Origin: an uncultured Paracoccaceae bacterium
GTDB lineage: Bacteria > Pseudomonadota > Alphaproteobacteria > Rhodobacterales > Rhodobacteraceae
Length of the DNA: 64,000 nt
Reading direction: 5' to 3'
NCBI GenBank assembly: GCA_947503175.1
Contig: CANNCO010000003.1
Span: 676,568-740,567, forward strand
The translations under genes were made by a program, and so were the position numbers. Positions 36,966-48,803 of the stretch are shown here, one piece after another (within the stretch, counting starts at the first letter, position 1; every line of letters begins with the position of its first letter). The notes beneath the pieces are model-generated. The model was not told the DNA's origin, did not search any database, and worked only from the letters and a program-made list of their open reading frames with translations.

Positions 36966-38888
36966 ATGACACGCCCAGATACACCGACACTCAACCGTAT
37001 CGCAGGGCCGTCCGACCTTAAGGGCCTGTCGGATAATGAACTGAGTCAACTGGCGGGTGAGCTTCGGTCCGAGGTGATCTCGGCGGTCTCGGAAACCGGC
37101 GGGCATCTGGGAAGTTCCCTTGGTGTGGTGGAACTTAGCGTCGCCATTCACGCGGTCTTCAACACACCGTTCGACAAGCTGGTCTGGGATGTCGGGCATC
37201 AGTGCTATCCGCACAAGATCCTCACCGGGCGTCGCGACCGGATCCGGACGTTACGGCAGAAGGACGGTCTGTCGGGCTTCACCAAACGCTCCGAATCGGA
37301 GTTCGATCCGTTTGGCGCGGCACATTCGTCGACCTCGATCAGCGCGGCCCTGGGATTCGCCGTCGGGCGTGACATGGGGCGGCCAACGGGCGATGCGATT
37401 GCGGTGATCGGTGATGGGTCGATCAGCGCCGGCATGGCTTACGAGGCACTGAACAACGCCGGTCATGAAGGCCGCCGTCTGTTCGTGATTCTGAATGACA
37501 ACGAAATGTCCATTGCGCCCCCCGTGGGCGCGATGTCGAAATATCTCTCGGGTCTTTACGCCAGCCCGCAGGGCGCGGCGATCGAAGCGATGTCCGAAAG
37601 CTTCGAAGCCCTTCTTCCGGGGCCCTTCCGCGAAGGCGCAAGGCGCGCGCGGCAACTGGTCACCGGCGCCGCCGGCGCCAGCGGGACGTTGTTCGAAGAG
37701 TTGGGTTTCAGCTATATCGGGCCGATCGACGGGCACGACATGGACCAGCTTCTTCCGGTACTCCGCGCGGCGCGTGCCCGGGCAACCGGCCCGGTTCTGA
37801 TCCATTGCTGTACGGTCAAGGGTAAGGGCTATGCCCCCGCCGAAAGCTCGGCCGACAAGTATCATGGTGTTGCCAAATTCGATGTTATCTCCGGCACGCA
37901 GAAAAAGTCTGCGCCCAACGCGCCCGCCTATACCAAGGTATTCGGGCAGGCGCTGACACAGGCGGCGGAAGCAGATTCCCGCATCGTCGCAGTGACCGCT
38001 GCAATGCCATCTGGCACTGGTCTCGATATCATGGCGAAACGGTTCCCGGCACGCGTCTTCGATGTGGGGATCGCCGAACAGCATGGAGTGACATTTGCCG
38101 CCGGGATGGCGGCGTCGGGGATGCGTCCGTTCTGCGCGATCTATTCGACCTTCCTGCAGCGTGGCTACGACCAGGTGGTCCACGATGTCGCCCTTCAGAA
38201 GCTTCCCGTCCGGTTCGCGATTGATCGCGCCGGGCTGGTCGGTGCGGATGGCGCGACCCATGCGGGTGCGTTCGACATCGGCTATCTGGCCAACCTGCCG
38301 GGGTTTGTAGTGATGGCAGCGGGCGACGAAGCCGAGTTGCAGCACATGGTCGCGACCGCTGCCGCCTTTGACGAAGGACCGATCGCCTTCCGCTATCCGC
38401 GGGGCGAGGGTGCGGGCGTCGAGATGTCGGAACAGGGGCAGGAGCTTGAAATCGGCAAGGGCCGTATCCTGCGCGAAGGTTCGAGTGTCGCGATCCTGTC
38501 CTACGGGGCACATCTGAGCGAATGCCTGCGCGCCGCCGAAGACCTCGATGCCAAGGGCATTTCAACCACCGTCGCCGACGCGCGCTTTGCCAAACCGCTG
38601 GATACTCAGTTGATCGGGCAGCTTGCCCGCCATCACGAGGTGCTGATCACGGTCGAACAGGGTGCGACAGGCGGCTTTGGGGCACTTGTCCTGCATCATC
38701 TGGCCGATCACGGCGCCCTTGATCGCGGCCTGCGCATCCGGACGATGACACTGCCTGATACGTTCATCGATCATGCAAGCCCGGCGGATATGTACGAGGC
38801 CGCAGGCCTGTCCGCACGCCACATCGCGCAGAAAGCAACCGAAGCTTTGGGTGTGGTCAGCCTTCCGGTGGGTCAGGCCAGCGCCTGA
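36966..38888 (+). CDS. dxs: 1-deoxy-D-xylulose-5-phosphate synthase
   Basis: A 640-residue thiamine-diphosphate enzyme that condenses pyruvate and glyceraldehyde 3-phosphate, the entry step of the MEP isoprenoid pathway. It has G-H-L-G-S-S-L-G-V, the ThDP/Mg motif G-D-G-S-I-S-A-G through N-D-N-E-M-S-I, and the transketolase-type [15 protein letters not shown] segment ([10 protein letters not shown]). Its placement after puf links precursor supply to pigment demand. It is convergent with idi. Confidence 0.97.
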   Translation: MTRPDTPTLNRIAGPSDLKGLSDNELSQLAGELRSEVISAVSETGGHLGSSLGVVELSVAIHAVFNTPFDKLVWDVGHQCYPHKILTGRRDRIRTLRQKDGLSGFTKRSESEFDPFGAAHSSTSISAALGFAVGRDMGRPTGDAIAVIGDGSISAGMAYEALNNAGHEGRRLFVILNDNEMSIAPPVGAMSKYLSGLYASPQGAAIEAMSESFEALLPGPFREGARRARQLVTGAAGASGTLFEELGFSYIGPIDGHDMDQLLPVLRAARARATGPVLIHCCTVKGKGYAPAESSADKYHGVAKFDVISGTQKKSAPNAPAYTKVFGQALTQAAEADSRIVAVTAAMPSGTGLDIMAKRFPARVFDVGIAEQHGVTFAAGMAASGMRPFCAIYSTFLQRGYDQVVHDVALQKLPVRFAIDRAGLVGADGATHAGAFDIGYLANLPGFVVMAAGDEAELQHMVATAAAFDEGPIAFRYPRGEGAGVEMSEQGQELEIGKGRILREGSSVAILSYGAHLSECLRAAEDLDAKGISTTVADARFAKPLDTQLIGQLARHHEVLITVEQGATGGFGALVLHHLADHGALDRGLRIRTMTLPDTFIDHASPADMYEAAGLSARHIAQKATEALGVVSLPVGQASA

Positions 38889-38926
38889 TCCCGGAAGCGG
38901 GCTGATAACTGAAGTCTAGTGGGTGA

Positions 38927-39457
38927 TCAGGCGCGCACCAGACGTCCGAATATACGGTCGTGATGCAGCTCCAGATAGATCCGCAGCCATGGCGTGAAGC
39001 GTTCCGGCCACCGCGCGACTTCCGCCGTCAGATCGTAGACATTGATCCAACGCGTATCCATCACCTCGTCAGGGTTCGGTTCGACGACCATGTCTGGGGT
39101 CGCCTCGGCCAGAAACAGATCGACGACTTCATGTTCGATCAGCCCGCCACCCACATCGGCGCGGTATTCGATCTGATCGCGATGCGACGGGTAAAGACCG
39201 TTGATCCCCAACTCTTCCCGCAGGCGTCGGATCGCACAATCAACCGGCTCTTCCTCCCAATCTGGATGGGTGCAGCAGGTGTTCGCCCAAAGCCCCGGCG
39301 TATGGTATTTGCACATTGCCCGACGCTGGATCAGCACCTTGTCGCCCTGCATGACAAAGACCGAAACGGCCTTGTGGCGCAGGCCCTTCACATGGACCTC
39401 CATCTTGTCCACAGGTTTCAGGCGGCCATCCACCCATGCAGGGATCTTGCTGGTCAT
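38927..39457 (-). CDS. idi: Isopentenyl-diphosphate delta-isomerase (type 1)
   Basis: A 176-residue NUDIX-fold enzyme that interconverts IPP and DMAPP. The catalytic cysteine is in N-T-C-C-T-H-P, the NUDIX-like region R-R-L-R-E-E-L-G-I follows, and the second catalytic glutamate lies in I-E-H-E-V-V-D. Its start overlaps the bchP stop by four bases, so it is the last gene of the ppaA-ppsR-bchG-bchP strand. Confidence 0.95.
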   Translation of the reverse strand: MTSKIPAWVDGRLKPVDKMEVHVKGLRHKAVSVFVMQGDKVLIQRRAMCKYHTPGLWANTCCTHPDWEEEPVDCAIRRLREELGINGLYPSHRDQIEYRADVGGGLIEHEVVDLFLAEATPDMVVEPNPDEVMDTRWINVYDLTAEVARWPERFTPWLRIYLELHHDRIFGRLVRA

Positions 39458-40635
39458 GTAAAGGCTTCCGGTACGATTCTGGTCAGATGGGCGAGGTTCT
39501 TTAGCCCGATCTTCAGATGCGCCATCGGGCGCGCCCGCACGAGCTTCTTGTTCATATAAGCCTCGAAGGTCAGACGTTGCACGTCGACATCATGACACAG
39601 GGAGACAAAGCGCTCACGTCGTTCGTCCGACTTGTAATAGGCGTCCTGCATGGCGCGCAGCACCTTGAACACGGTCTTGTGCTCTTTCATAAAAAGCTTT
39701 CGGGCAAGCTGCAGATCCTTGACCCGGCCCGAGGCCAACGCGGCCATCGCCGCCGTTGCCGCGACCCGGCCGCCGACCATCGCGTAATAGATACCCTCAC
39801 CCGAAGATGGGGCGACGACGCCTGCGGCATCTCCGGCCAGAACGACATCTTTGCCATTGTCCCAGCGATCCAGCGGTTTCAGCGGAATGGGCGCGCCTTC
39901 CTTGCGGATCGTCTCGCATTCTTCAAGGCCCGAGGCGAGGCGCAATTCGGCGGTCGCTTTCTTCAGGTCCACGCCTTGGATGCCCGAACCCATGCCGACT
40001 GACGCGCTTTTCCCGTGAGGAAAGACCCAGCCATAAAAGTCAGGGCTGATCGCGCCGTCATAGACCACATCGCACCGCTTCGGGTCATATTGGCCGACCG
40101 CGCCCGGCGCCTTGATGATCTCGTGATACGCAATCACGTAGGGGATCTTGTCGCCACCCGGCACCTCCAGCCGGGCCACGTCGGACCGCGCGCCATCGGC
40201 CCCGATGATGATCTTACCCGTCAGCTTCATCTCGTTGCCCGACACCTTGTCGCGATAGATCACGTGGGTGCCGTCCGCAGCCCGTTCGATCCGCTTGAAC
40301 GTGCCGGTGTTGCGATGTGCGCCGGCCTTGGCCGCGCGGGCGCGCAGGAACTCGTCGAAATATTCACGGTCGACCATTCCCACGAAACCGTTCTCGATCG
40401 GGATGTCCACATGCCGCTGGGTCGGCGATATCATCCGCGCGGTCGAGATCTTGGCAACCAGCTGATCGTCCGGGATATCGAAATCCTCGATCAGCCTTGG
40501 CGGGATCGCACCACCGCAGGGTTTGATCCGCCCGGCCCGATCCAGCATTGCAACCTTTCGGCCTTCAAGGGCCAGATCATGTGCGGCGGTTGCCCCCGAC
40601 GGGCCACCTCCAACCACGACTACATCATAGATCAT
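39454..40635 (-). CDS. bchP: Geranylgeranyl reductase BchP
   Basis: A 393-residue FAD-dependent reductase that saturates three double bonds of the geranylgeranyl tail to give phytyl-bacteriochlorophyll a. The dinucleotide motif is V-V-V-G-G-G-P-S-G-A-T-A-A, with P-C-G-G-A-I-P-P and G-D-A-A-G-V-V-A-P-S-S-G-E-G-I. The start at 40635 (MIYDVVVVGG) has a GGAG site and lies four bases after the stop of the PucC-like gene; longer upstream starts enter that gene. Confidence 0.95.
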   Translation of the reverse strand: MIYDVVVVGGGPSGATAAHDLALEGRKVAMLDRAGRIKPCGGAIPPRLIEDFDIPDDQLVAKISTARMISPTQRHVDIPIENGFVGMVDREYFDEFLRARAAKAGAHRNTGTFKRIERAADGTHVIYRDKVSGNEMKLTGKIIIGADGARSDVARLEVPGGDKIPYVIAYHEIIKAPGAVGQYDPKRCDVVYDGAISPDFYGWVFPHGKSASVGMGSGIQGVDLKKATAELRLASGLEECETIRKEGAPIPLKPLDRWDNGKDVVLAGDAAGVVAPSSGEGIYYAMVGGRVAATAAMAALASGRVKDLQLARKLFMKEHKTVFKVLRAMQDAYYKSDERRERFVSLCHDVDVQRLTFEAYMNKKLVRARPMAHLKIGLKNLAHLTRIVPEAFT

Positions 40636-40639
40636 ATCA

Positions 40640-41938
40640 TCATTCTCCGGGAACGAGGGCACCCTGAGGTGCGGTTGGCGGTGCAGAGACGCGCAAGGCA
40701 AGAAGTGCTGCGATCAGGAATATCGCACCTTCGACAAGAAAGACGCTGCCATAGGCCAACGCATCGCTTTCCAGCAATGCGCGCATTATGTCCGCAGCGG
40801 CGGTTCCAAGGAATGCGCCAATGCCAAAAGCAATCGCCTGAGCCGCGCCGAAAAGGCCCATCCGTGCGCCTTCACGCGCCTCGGTTCCTTCGCGGGACAG
40901 GCCCATCATCGCGCCGATTGCAGCGACGGCGAAAACCCCGTTGGCAAAGCCCAAGAGGAACACATTCGGTGCGATGGGCCAGGTCTCCGGCGTCTGTCCG
41001 CCAAGACTCATGCCGACGAGTGCGCTGCCCGATAGAACGCAGCCACCGACGATCCAGACGCGAATGGGAACCTGGAACCACCGGGCCAGAACCGTGCCCG
41101 ACAACAGCACGACGATCATCCCGACCAGCGCGCCTGCGTGATGCATTCCGCCCAACTGCGTGCTTTCGCCCACGGTCATGCCGAAGACGTGGCCCGCGAA
41201 CGGCTCAAGGATCAGATCCTGCAGGTTGTAGGCGAGCATCGATGCAAAAACGAAGATCGTGAAGGCCCGCACGCGCGTATCGGCCCAAAGCTCGCGCGTG
41301 ATCTGACCAAAGTCCACATCACGCTGGGGCGCTGGGCGGGCAGGCGAGCGTTCCTGACCCCAGACACCCAGCAGCGTCAGCATCATTGCGATGCCGCAGA
41401 TGCCCGCCGCCACGGCAACAAGCCGCAAGGGTGTGTAAGGATCCAAAAGCATTCCGGCCGTTATGCCGGTCGCGGCCAGACCGAAAATCATCATGATCCA
41501 GACGGCGCTGCCTGCAGCCGCCTGCCGATCTTCGGCAACCCGTGATGCAAGAAGAGCCAGGAGATTGGTGCCTGCGGCCCCGATCCCAAGTCCGATCAGC
41601 AGGAACGCCGGAACGGCCGCAGCGATGCCAAGGGCGGCATTCGATCCCATCAGCCAGACCGACAACGCGGCGCCGATGGCACCGGTTGCAAGTGTCAGCA
41701 TCCCACCGATGATCCACGGTATCCGACGCCCGCCCTGATCCGCGCCGTGGCCAAAGCGGGGTCGCAGGAACTGGGTCGCGTAATAGATCGACACCAGAAG
41801 GCCGGGCAGGATGGCCGGGAAGGCCAGCTCCACGACCATCACGCGGTTCATCGTTGCCGTCGTCAGAACCACTATGGACCCAAGGGCCATCTGCACCAGC
41901 CCCAGACGACAGATCGAGAACCAGGACAATCCCATCAC
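40640..41938 (-). CDS. PucC/BCD-family MFS protein (ORF428-like)
   Basis: A 432-residue protein of about 12 transmembrane helices, corresponding to the gene between bchG and bchP in Rhodobacter (orf428). Family motifs are M-N-R-V-M-V-V-E-L, N-L-Q-D-L-I-L-E-P-F-A-G and R-E-G-A-R-M-G-L-F-G-A-A-Q-A. PucC/LhaA proteins assist assembly of light-harvesting complexes, perhaps by delivering pigment. It is a paralogue of lhaA in this window. Confidence 0.9.
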   Translation of the reverse strand: MMGLSWFSICRLGLVQMALGSIVVLTTATMNRVMVVELAFPAILPGLLVSIYYATQFLRPRFGHGADQGGRRIPWIIGGMLTLATGAIGAALSVWLMGSNAALGIAAAVPAFLLIGLGIGAAGTNLLALLASRVAEDRQAAAGSAVWIMMIFGLAATGITAGMLLDPYTPLRLVAVAAGICGIAMMLTLLGVWGQERSPARPAPQRDVDFGQITRELWADTRVRAFTIFVFASMLAYNLQDLILEPFAGHVFGMTVGESTQLGGMHHAGALVGMIVVLLSGTVLARWFQVPIRVWIVGGCVLSGSALVGMSLGGQTPETWPIAPNVFLLGFANGVFAVAAIGAMMGLSREGTEAREGARMGLFGAAQAIAFGIGAFLGTAAADIMRALLESDALAYGSVFLVEGAIFLIAALLALRVSAPPTAPQGALVPGE

Positions 41939-42840
41939 ACGCTCCCGATGCTTCTGATAGCGAAGGCTGTGATCATCATGCCCGACACATAAAGCATCAC
42001 GCCGGTTCCGTTATACCAGGGCGCCTTGGCCTTGGGATCGCGCAGCATGACACGCATTGCCGCGAACTGGGCCAGAAGAAGAGCCATCACGGCGGCGGCA
42101 TGCATCGGTCGGTCCCAGACCAGAAGCAGGCAGATCACCACCATTTGCGGCAGGGCCATGCCGATACAGGCGATCTTGGCAGCGACCTCGGGGCCAACTG
42201 TCACCGGCAGGGAGCGCACGCCGGTGGCCCGATCCCCCTCCAGCGCCTTGAAATCGTTGAGTGTCATGATGCCGTGCGCGCCCAGACCATAGAGGACAGC
42301 GATCGTCACAACCTCGAAACTCGGTGCGCCAAGCGACAGAACGGCCGCGCCTGTGAACCATGGCAGGGTTTCATAGGAGAGACCGACAAGCCCCGGCCCC
42401 CACCAACCCGACCGCTTCAGTCGGATGGGTTCGACGGAATAGGCCCATGCTGCCAGGACACCGACGACAGTCGCGCCGAAACCCCATGGGCCGAGCATAG
42501 AACCGACGGCCAGTGAAAGCGCGGTCATCGCCAATGCGACCCACAAACCCCAACGTCCCGGAACACGGCCCGACGGGATCGGGCGGTCAGGTTCGTTGAT
42601 CGCATCCACGTGACGGTCACACCAGTCATTGGCCGCCTGGCTCATCCCGCAGACAATCGGACCGGCCAGAATGACGCCAAGAAAGACGAGGCCCCACTGT
42701 CCTTCTGGCCAGACGCCGGAAGAGACGACACCGCACAGATAGGCCCACATGGGCGGAAACCAGGTCACCGGCTTGATCAGCGTCAAAAGCGCGGCGGGTT
42801 CAGGGTAGCGGCGAGGGTGTACGACATTGCTTACACTCAT
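41935..42840 (-). CDS. bchG: Bacteriochlorophyll synthase BchG
   Basis: A 301-residue UbiA-type membrane prenyltransferase that esterifies bacteriochlorophyllide a with geranylgeranyl diphosphate. The two aspartate-rich motifs are N-D-W-C-D-R-H-V-D and N-D-F-K-A-L-E-G-D. The ATG at 42840 fits the family start but has no Shine-Dalgarno. It lies inside a perfect inverted repeat that also holds a PpsR operator, and a second operator overlaps codons 2-8. Confidence 0.96.
   Translation of the reverse strand: MSVSNVVHPRRYPEPAALLTLIKPVTWFPPMWAYLCGVVSSGVWPEGQWGLVFLGVILAGPIVCGMSQAANDWCDRHVDAINEPDRPIPSGRVPGRWGLWVALAMTALSLAVGSMLGPWGFGATVVGVLAAWAYSVEPIRLKRSGWWGPGLVGLSYETLPWFTGAAVLSLGAPSFEVVTIAVLYGLGAHGIMTLNDFKALEGDRATGVRSLPVTVGPEVAAKIACIGMALPQMVVICLLLVWDRPMHAAAVMALLLAQFAAMRVMLRDPKAKAPWYNGTGVMLYVSGMMITAFAIRSIGSV
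42818..42835. promoter_or_regulatory. Putative PpsR/CrtJ operator (bchG, site 1, intragenic)
   Basis: TGTACGACATTGCTTACA fits TGT-N12-ACA. It lies within the first codons of bchG, seven bp from site 2, and would act as the downstream member of a cooperative pair. Confidence 0.75.
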
Positions 42841-42868
42841 ACTGTAAATCTAGACTTACAGTATGAGT
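42835..42868. repeat. Perfect 13-bp inverted repeat over the bchG start
   Basis: ACTCATACTGTAA (42835-42847) and TTACAGTATGAGT (42856-42868) are exact reverse complements separated by ATCTAGAC. The left arm contains the reverse complement of the bchG start codon. On the minus strand a weak promoter can be drawn: TTGTGC at 42875-42870, 17-bp spacer, TAGATT at 42852-42847. Transcription from it would begin at or next to the ATG. Confidence 0.7.
42843..42860. promoter_or_regulatory. Putative PpsR/CrtJ operator (bchG, site 2)
   Basis: TGTAAATCTAGACTTACA fits TGT-N12-ACA and is centred 11 bp upstream of the bchG ATG. It is the core of the larger inverted repeat 42835-42868. Confidence 0.83.
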
Positions 42869-42929
42869 CGCACAAGCAGAACGTGCACCCTCTGCCGGGT
42901 CAAAACGTCCCAATTGTCGCAGAGAAAGC

Positions 42930-44345
42930 CTAGCTTGGGTCTTTGCTCAAAAGTCCGTATTTACGCAGCTTGACATAAAGGCTCTGTCGGCTCAGACCGA
43001 GCATCTCGGCGGCGGCGACGCGATTGTTGCGCGTCAGCTCAACGGCCGTTTCAATGCACATCTTTTCGACCACGTCCGTGGTTTCGCTTACGATGTCTTT
43101 CAGCGTCGCGGAACCTACGAGTTCCATGACACTGCGCATTCCATCATCGGAGACCGCGATGCCCGGTTGTCTCGAGGCTTCCGCACGGCTCGCATCGCGG
43201 ATCACAAAGACAAAGGCAGGGCTTGTGCGATCGGCCAGATAGGTCGTCGAGATTTCGACCGAGGTTTCCCCGCCATGTTCCGAAACAAGCTTGGTCGCGT
43301 ACATCGGCATCTGGCCAGAGCGTGACGCGTTCTCGGTCATGACCTTTGTGTCGACCGTACCCCGGGACAGGTGATCGGCCAGCGGCTTGCCCCGCAACAA
43401 CGTCACATGCGCGACATCGGCAAGGTTCAGAAACGCCTCGTTGGCCGCTGTGATAACCCCGTCGCGATCAGTGAAGACGATGCCATCCGCGCCTTCCTGA
43501 TAAAGCGCATTCAGATTTTCCGTCAGCGCGTCTGCCGCTGGCTCCGTGTCGTCCGCGCTTTCCAGGCGGATCAGAAGGAACCGTTCGCCGGCTGCGCGGA
43601 ACATCTTGGGCTTTAGGAGAACCCGCTTCTTCGACCGACGCAGCGTGACTTCGACTGGTTTGGCTGCATCCGATATTGCGGCTGTAATCAGCGTTTCGAT
43701 CAGCTCACCTTTTTTACGGTTGTCAAACTCCGGGCCAAAGGCCGAGTTCTGCAAGTCGCTTGTCGGTGTGCCAAAAAGCTTGGCCGCGGCGGAATTGACA
43801 TCGGTGATCCGCCCTGAAGAGACCGAGACGAACACCATCGCCTCGCGGATCCCATCCATGAGCACGCGGAACCGCGTATCGTATTCACGTTGCGTCTCGT
43901 AATCACGCTCCAGCGCCATCTGCGCGCTGACAAGCTGTTCCTGCATCTCCGCAATCGGGCGCAGATCCCGGCCCAGCATCAGCAACGCGCCGTCAGGCCC
44001 GATCTGGTGGAGCGTATAGCGCACCGGGAAGGCCCAGTTCACGTTGTCGGAATGGTTCAGTTCCATCGCCCGCGTTCCGCCCGTACCCGATGAAAACGCC
44101 GTCAGCTGACGATCGAGCTTCGGAACTGACTCCGAGGTCAGGAAATCGCGGATGCTCCGGCCTTCCCAGTGATCGAGATTACCAAAACTTGGGTGGGTCG
44201 GATTGACAAGGACGCTCAGGACCTCGCCCACATCTGAAATGACGATGGCAAGATCACTGGCGGTCGAGATGATATCGCCAAGAACATCGGGTCCGATCAG
44301 AGGAATCGCACCGCTGCTCCAATATCGTGTACCGCGAGAACTCAC
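42930..44345 (-). CDS. ppsR: Transcriptional repressor PpsR (CrtJ)
   Basis: A 471-residue PAS-domain repressor of photosynthesis genes. It has an N-terminal PAS-like region, a Q-linker-like helix (about 155-180, E-M-Q-E-Q-L-V-S-A-Q), two further PAS domains and a C-terminal Fis-type helix-turn-helix (about 436-465, N-R-V-A-A-A-E-M-L-G-L-S-R-Q-S-L-Y). The GTG at 44345 is chosen because M-S-S-R-G-T-R-Y-W matches the family start and AGAGG precedes it; upstream frame has no similarity. Its only cysteine is Cys430, just before the HTH. ppaA lies 35 bp upstream. Confidence 0.93.
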   Translation of the reverse strand: MSSRGTRYWSSGAIPLIGPDVLGDIISTASDLAIVISDVGEVLSVLVNPTHPSFGNLDHWEGRSIRDFLTSESVPKLDRQLTAFSSGTGGTRAMELNHSDNVNWAFPVRYTLHQIGPDGALLMLGRDLRPIAEMQEQLVSAQMALERDYETQREYDTRFRVLMDGIREAMVFVSVSSGRITDVNSAAAKLFGTPTSDLQNSAFGPEFDNRKKGELIETLITAAISDAAKPVEVTLRRSKKRVLLKPKMFRAAGERFLLIRLESADDTEPAADALTENLNALYQEGADGIVFTDRDGVITAANEAFLNLADVAHVTLLRGKPLADHLSRGTVDTKVMTENASRSGQMPMYATKLVSEHGGETSVEISTTYLADRTSPAFVFVIRDASRAEASRQPGIAVSDDGMRSVMELVGSATLKDIVSETTDVVEKMCIETAVELTRNNRVAAAEMLGLSRQSLYVKLRKYGLLSKDPS

Positions 44346-44380
44346 CGTACCTGCCTCTGATGCGGTGACATGTTCATCGG

Positions 44381-45181
44381 CTACTCCAACATCGCGCGAG
44401 CCTTTGCGCCTTCCAGAGAACTCGTCAGCCCGCACAGCCGAATAGCCTCGTTAACATCTGACGTCGAGAAATCGGCACCCGTTAAACTCACTATGTCCGT
44501 CCCCAGCCCGCAAACGGCCCCCCCGACAAGGATCGGGGTATTGTCATGGGCGGTCGCGCGAAGCTTTTCGATCAAACCACGCAGAACTGCAAGCGATTCA
44601 ACGACCGCGGCTGATAAAAAGATCGCATGGAACTGTCCGCTGGTCACTGTCTGGACAATCACGTGCTCCGGCTCGCCGAAAAGCAGCCTTACCGAAAAGT
44701 TCCGCCGGCGAAGCTGTTCGGAAAGCGTCATGGCGCCCAATGTGTGGGCTTCGCTGCCGAGTGCGGAAACAAGAAGCGAATGCGTGCTGTGAGCGTCAAA
44801 GCCCCTGTCACGGGGATTGATGGCCAGGTCCCGCAACGTGCGCTGAAGCCGGGCCGTTCCGATCGACACTTCTGCAAATCCAAGCGTGTCCTCGGTCCAG
44901 GCGTCGCCAAGCCGCCGCGCGGCCTCGGGAATATAGAAATCGAGGATCTCATCCGCCGAGATGCCGGAGCGCCTGATGTCAGTTATCGCGCTTTGAATGG
45001 CGGTTTCGGCTTGAGCGTAGGCTGCTTTGGTTAGCTGCGACACCAGCTGTTCCGAAACGGGAACCCGCCCCGAAGACCGGCTGGAGGCGAGGGCGGCAAT
45101 TGCGCGCGACGCAAGTTCGCTAACGCTGGACTCAGCATTACCGTTCCTCTTGCCGACCATTCGTTCCGGACCATCGGTCAT
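44381..45181 (-). CDS. ppaA: PpsR antirepressor PpaA/AerR (B12-binding)
   Basis: A 266-residue protein with a helical cap like that of methionine synthase-type proteins (R-L-G-D-A-W-T-E-D-T-L-G-F-A-E-V-S) and a cobalamin-binding Rossmann-like domain. The latter has an ExHxxG motif (E-A-H-T-L-G) in place of DxHxxG. PpaA/AerR family members bind cobalamin and interact with PpsR/CrtJ to modulate repression in light. The ATG at 45181 has GAGGA ten bases upstream; a second ATG at 45160 lacks one. One PpsR operator lies about 95 bp upstream, suggesting feedback. Confidence 0.92.
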   Translation of the reverse strand: MTDGPERMVGKRNGNAESSVSELASRAIAALASSRSSGRVPVSEQLVSQLTKAAYAQAETAIQSAITDIRRSGISADEILDFYIPEAARRLGDAWTEDTLGFAEVSIGTARLQRTLRDLAINPRDRGFDAHSTHSLLVSALGSEAHTLGAMTLSEQLRRRNFSVRLLFGEPEHVIVQTVTSGQFHAIFLSAAVVESLAVLRGLIEKLRATAHDNTPILVGGAVCGLGTDIVSLTGADFSTSDVNEAIRLCGLTSSLEGAKARAMLE

Positions 45182-45275
45182 CAGTCTCGAATCCTCGGCG
45201 GGTTGTCCCGCCGCACAGGTGAGTCGCACATGATACATACACGCACGAACGCAGTTTCTGGTATACGGCCAGTAA

Positions 45276-45293
45276 TGTCAAAGATAATTGACA
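45276..45293. promoter_or_regulatory. Putative PpsR/CrtJ operator (ppaA side)
   Basis: TGTCAAAGATAATTGACA fits TGT-N12-ACA. It lies 95 bp upstream of ppaA in the 315-bp region between the ppaA and bchF start codons. Confidence 0.8.
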
Positions 45294-45422
45294 GTTTACC
45301 GTCTTCAGATTTGCGCAACGATGGACCGAGACTTCTTCAGAGGTCAAAAAACATTGGCTAATTCGAGCTTTAACCGCGCTTCTGCCGGGCGCCTCGCAGG
45401 AATACATTTCGTGAATCGAAAG

Positions 45423-45440
45423 TGTAAATCATAATTGACA
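45423..45440. promoter_or_regulatory. Putative PpsR/CrtJ operator (bchF side)
   Basis: TGTAAATCATAATTGACA fits TGT-N12-ACA and ends 56 bp before bchF. It is 129 bp from the ppaA-side operator, so looping across the divergent region is possible. The remaining sequence between ppaA and bchF shows no ORF. Confidence 0.82.
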
Positions 45441-45496
45441 CTTTGGGAGTTGCGCGGCTAGTCTTTGTCTAGAACTGGACGACCGGGAGCACCTCC

Positions 45497-48792
<3,296 letters not shown>

Positions 48793-48803
<11 letters not shown>

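Noticed and set aside
42841..42868. Palindrome upstream of bchG as a ppsR terminator
   Set aside because: It has no T tract on the minus strand and contains a PpsR operator and the bchG start codon, so a regulatory role is more likely.
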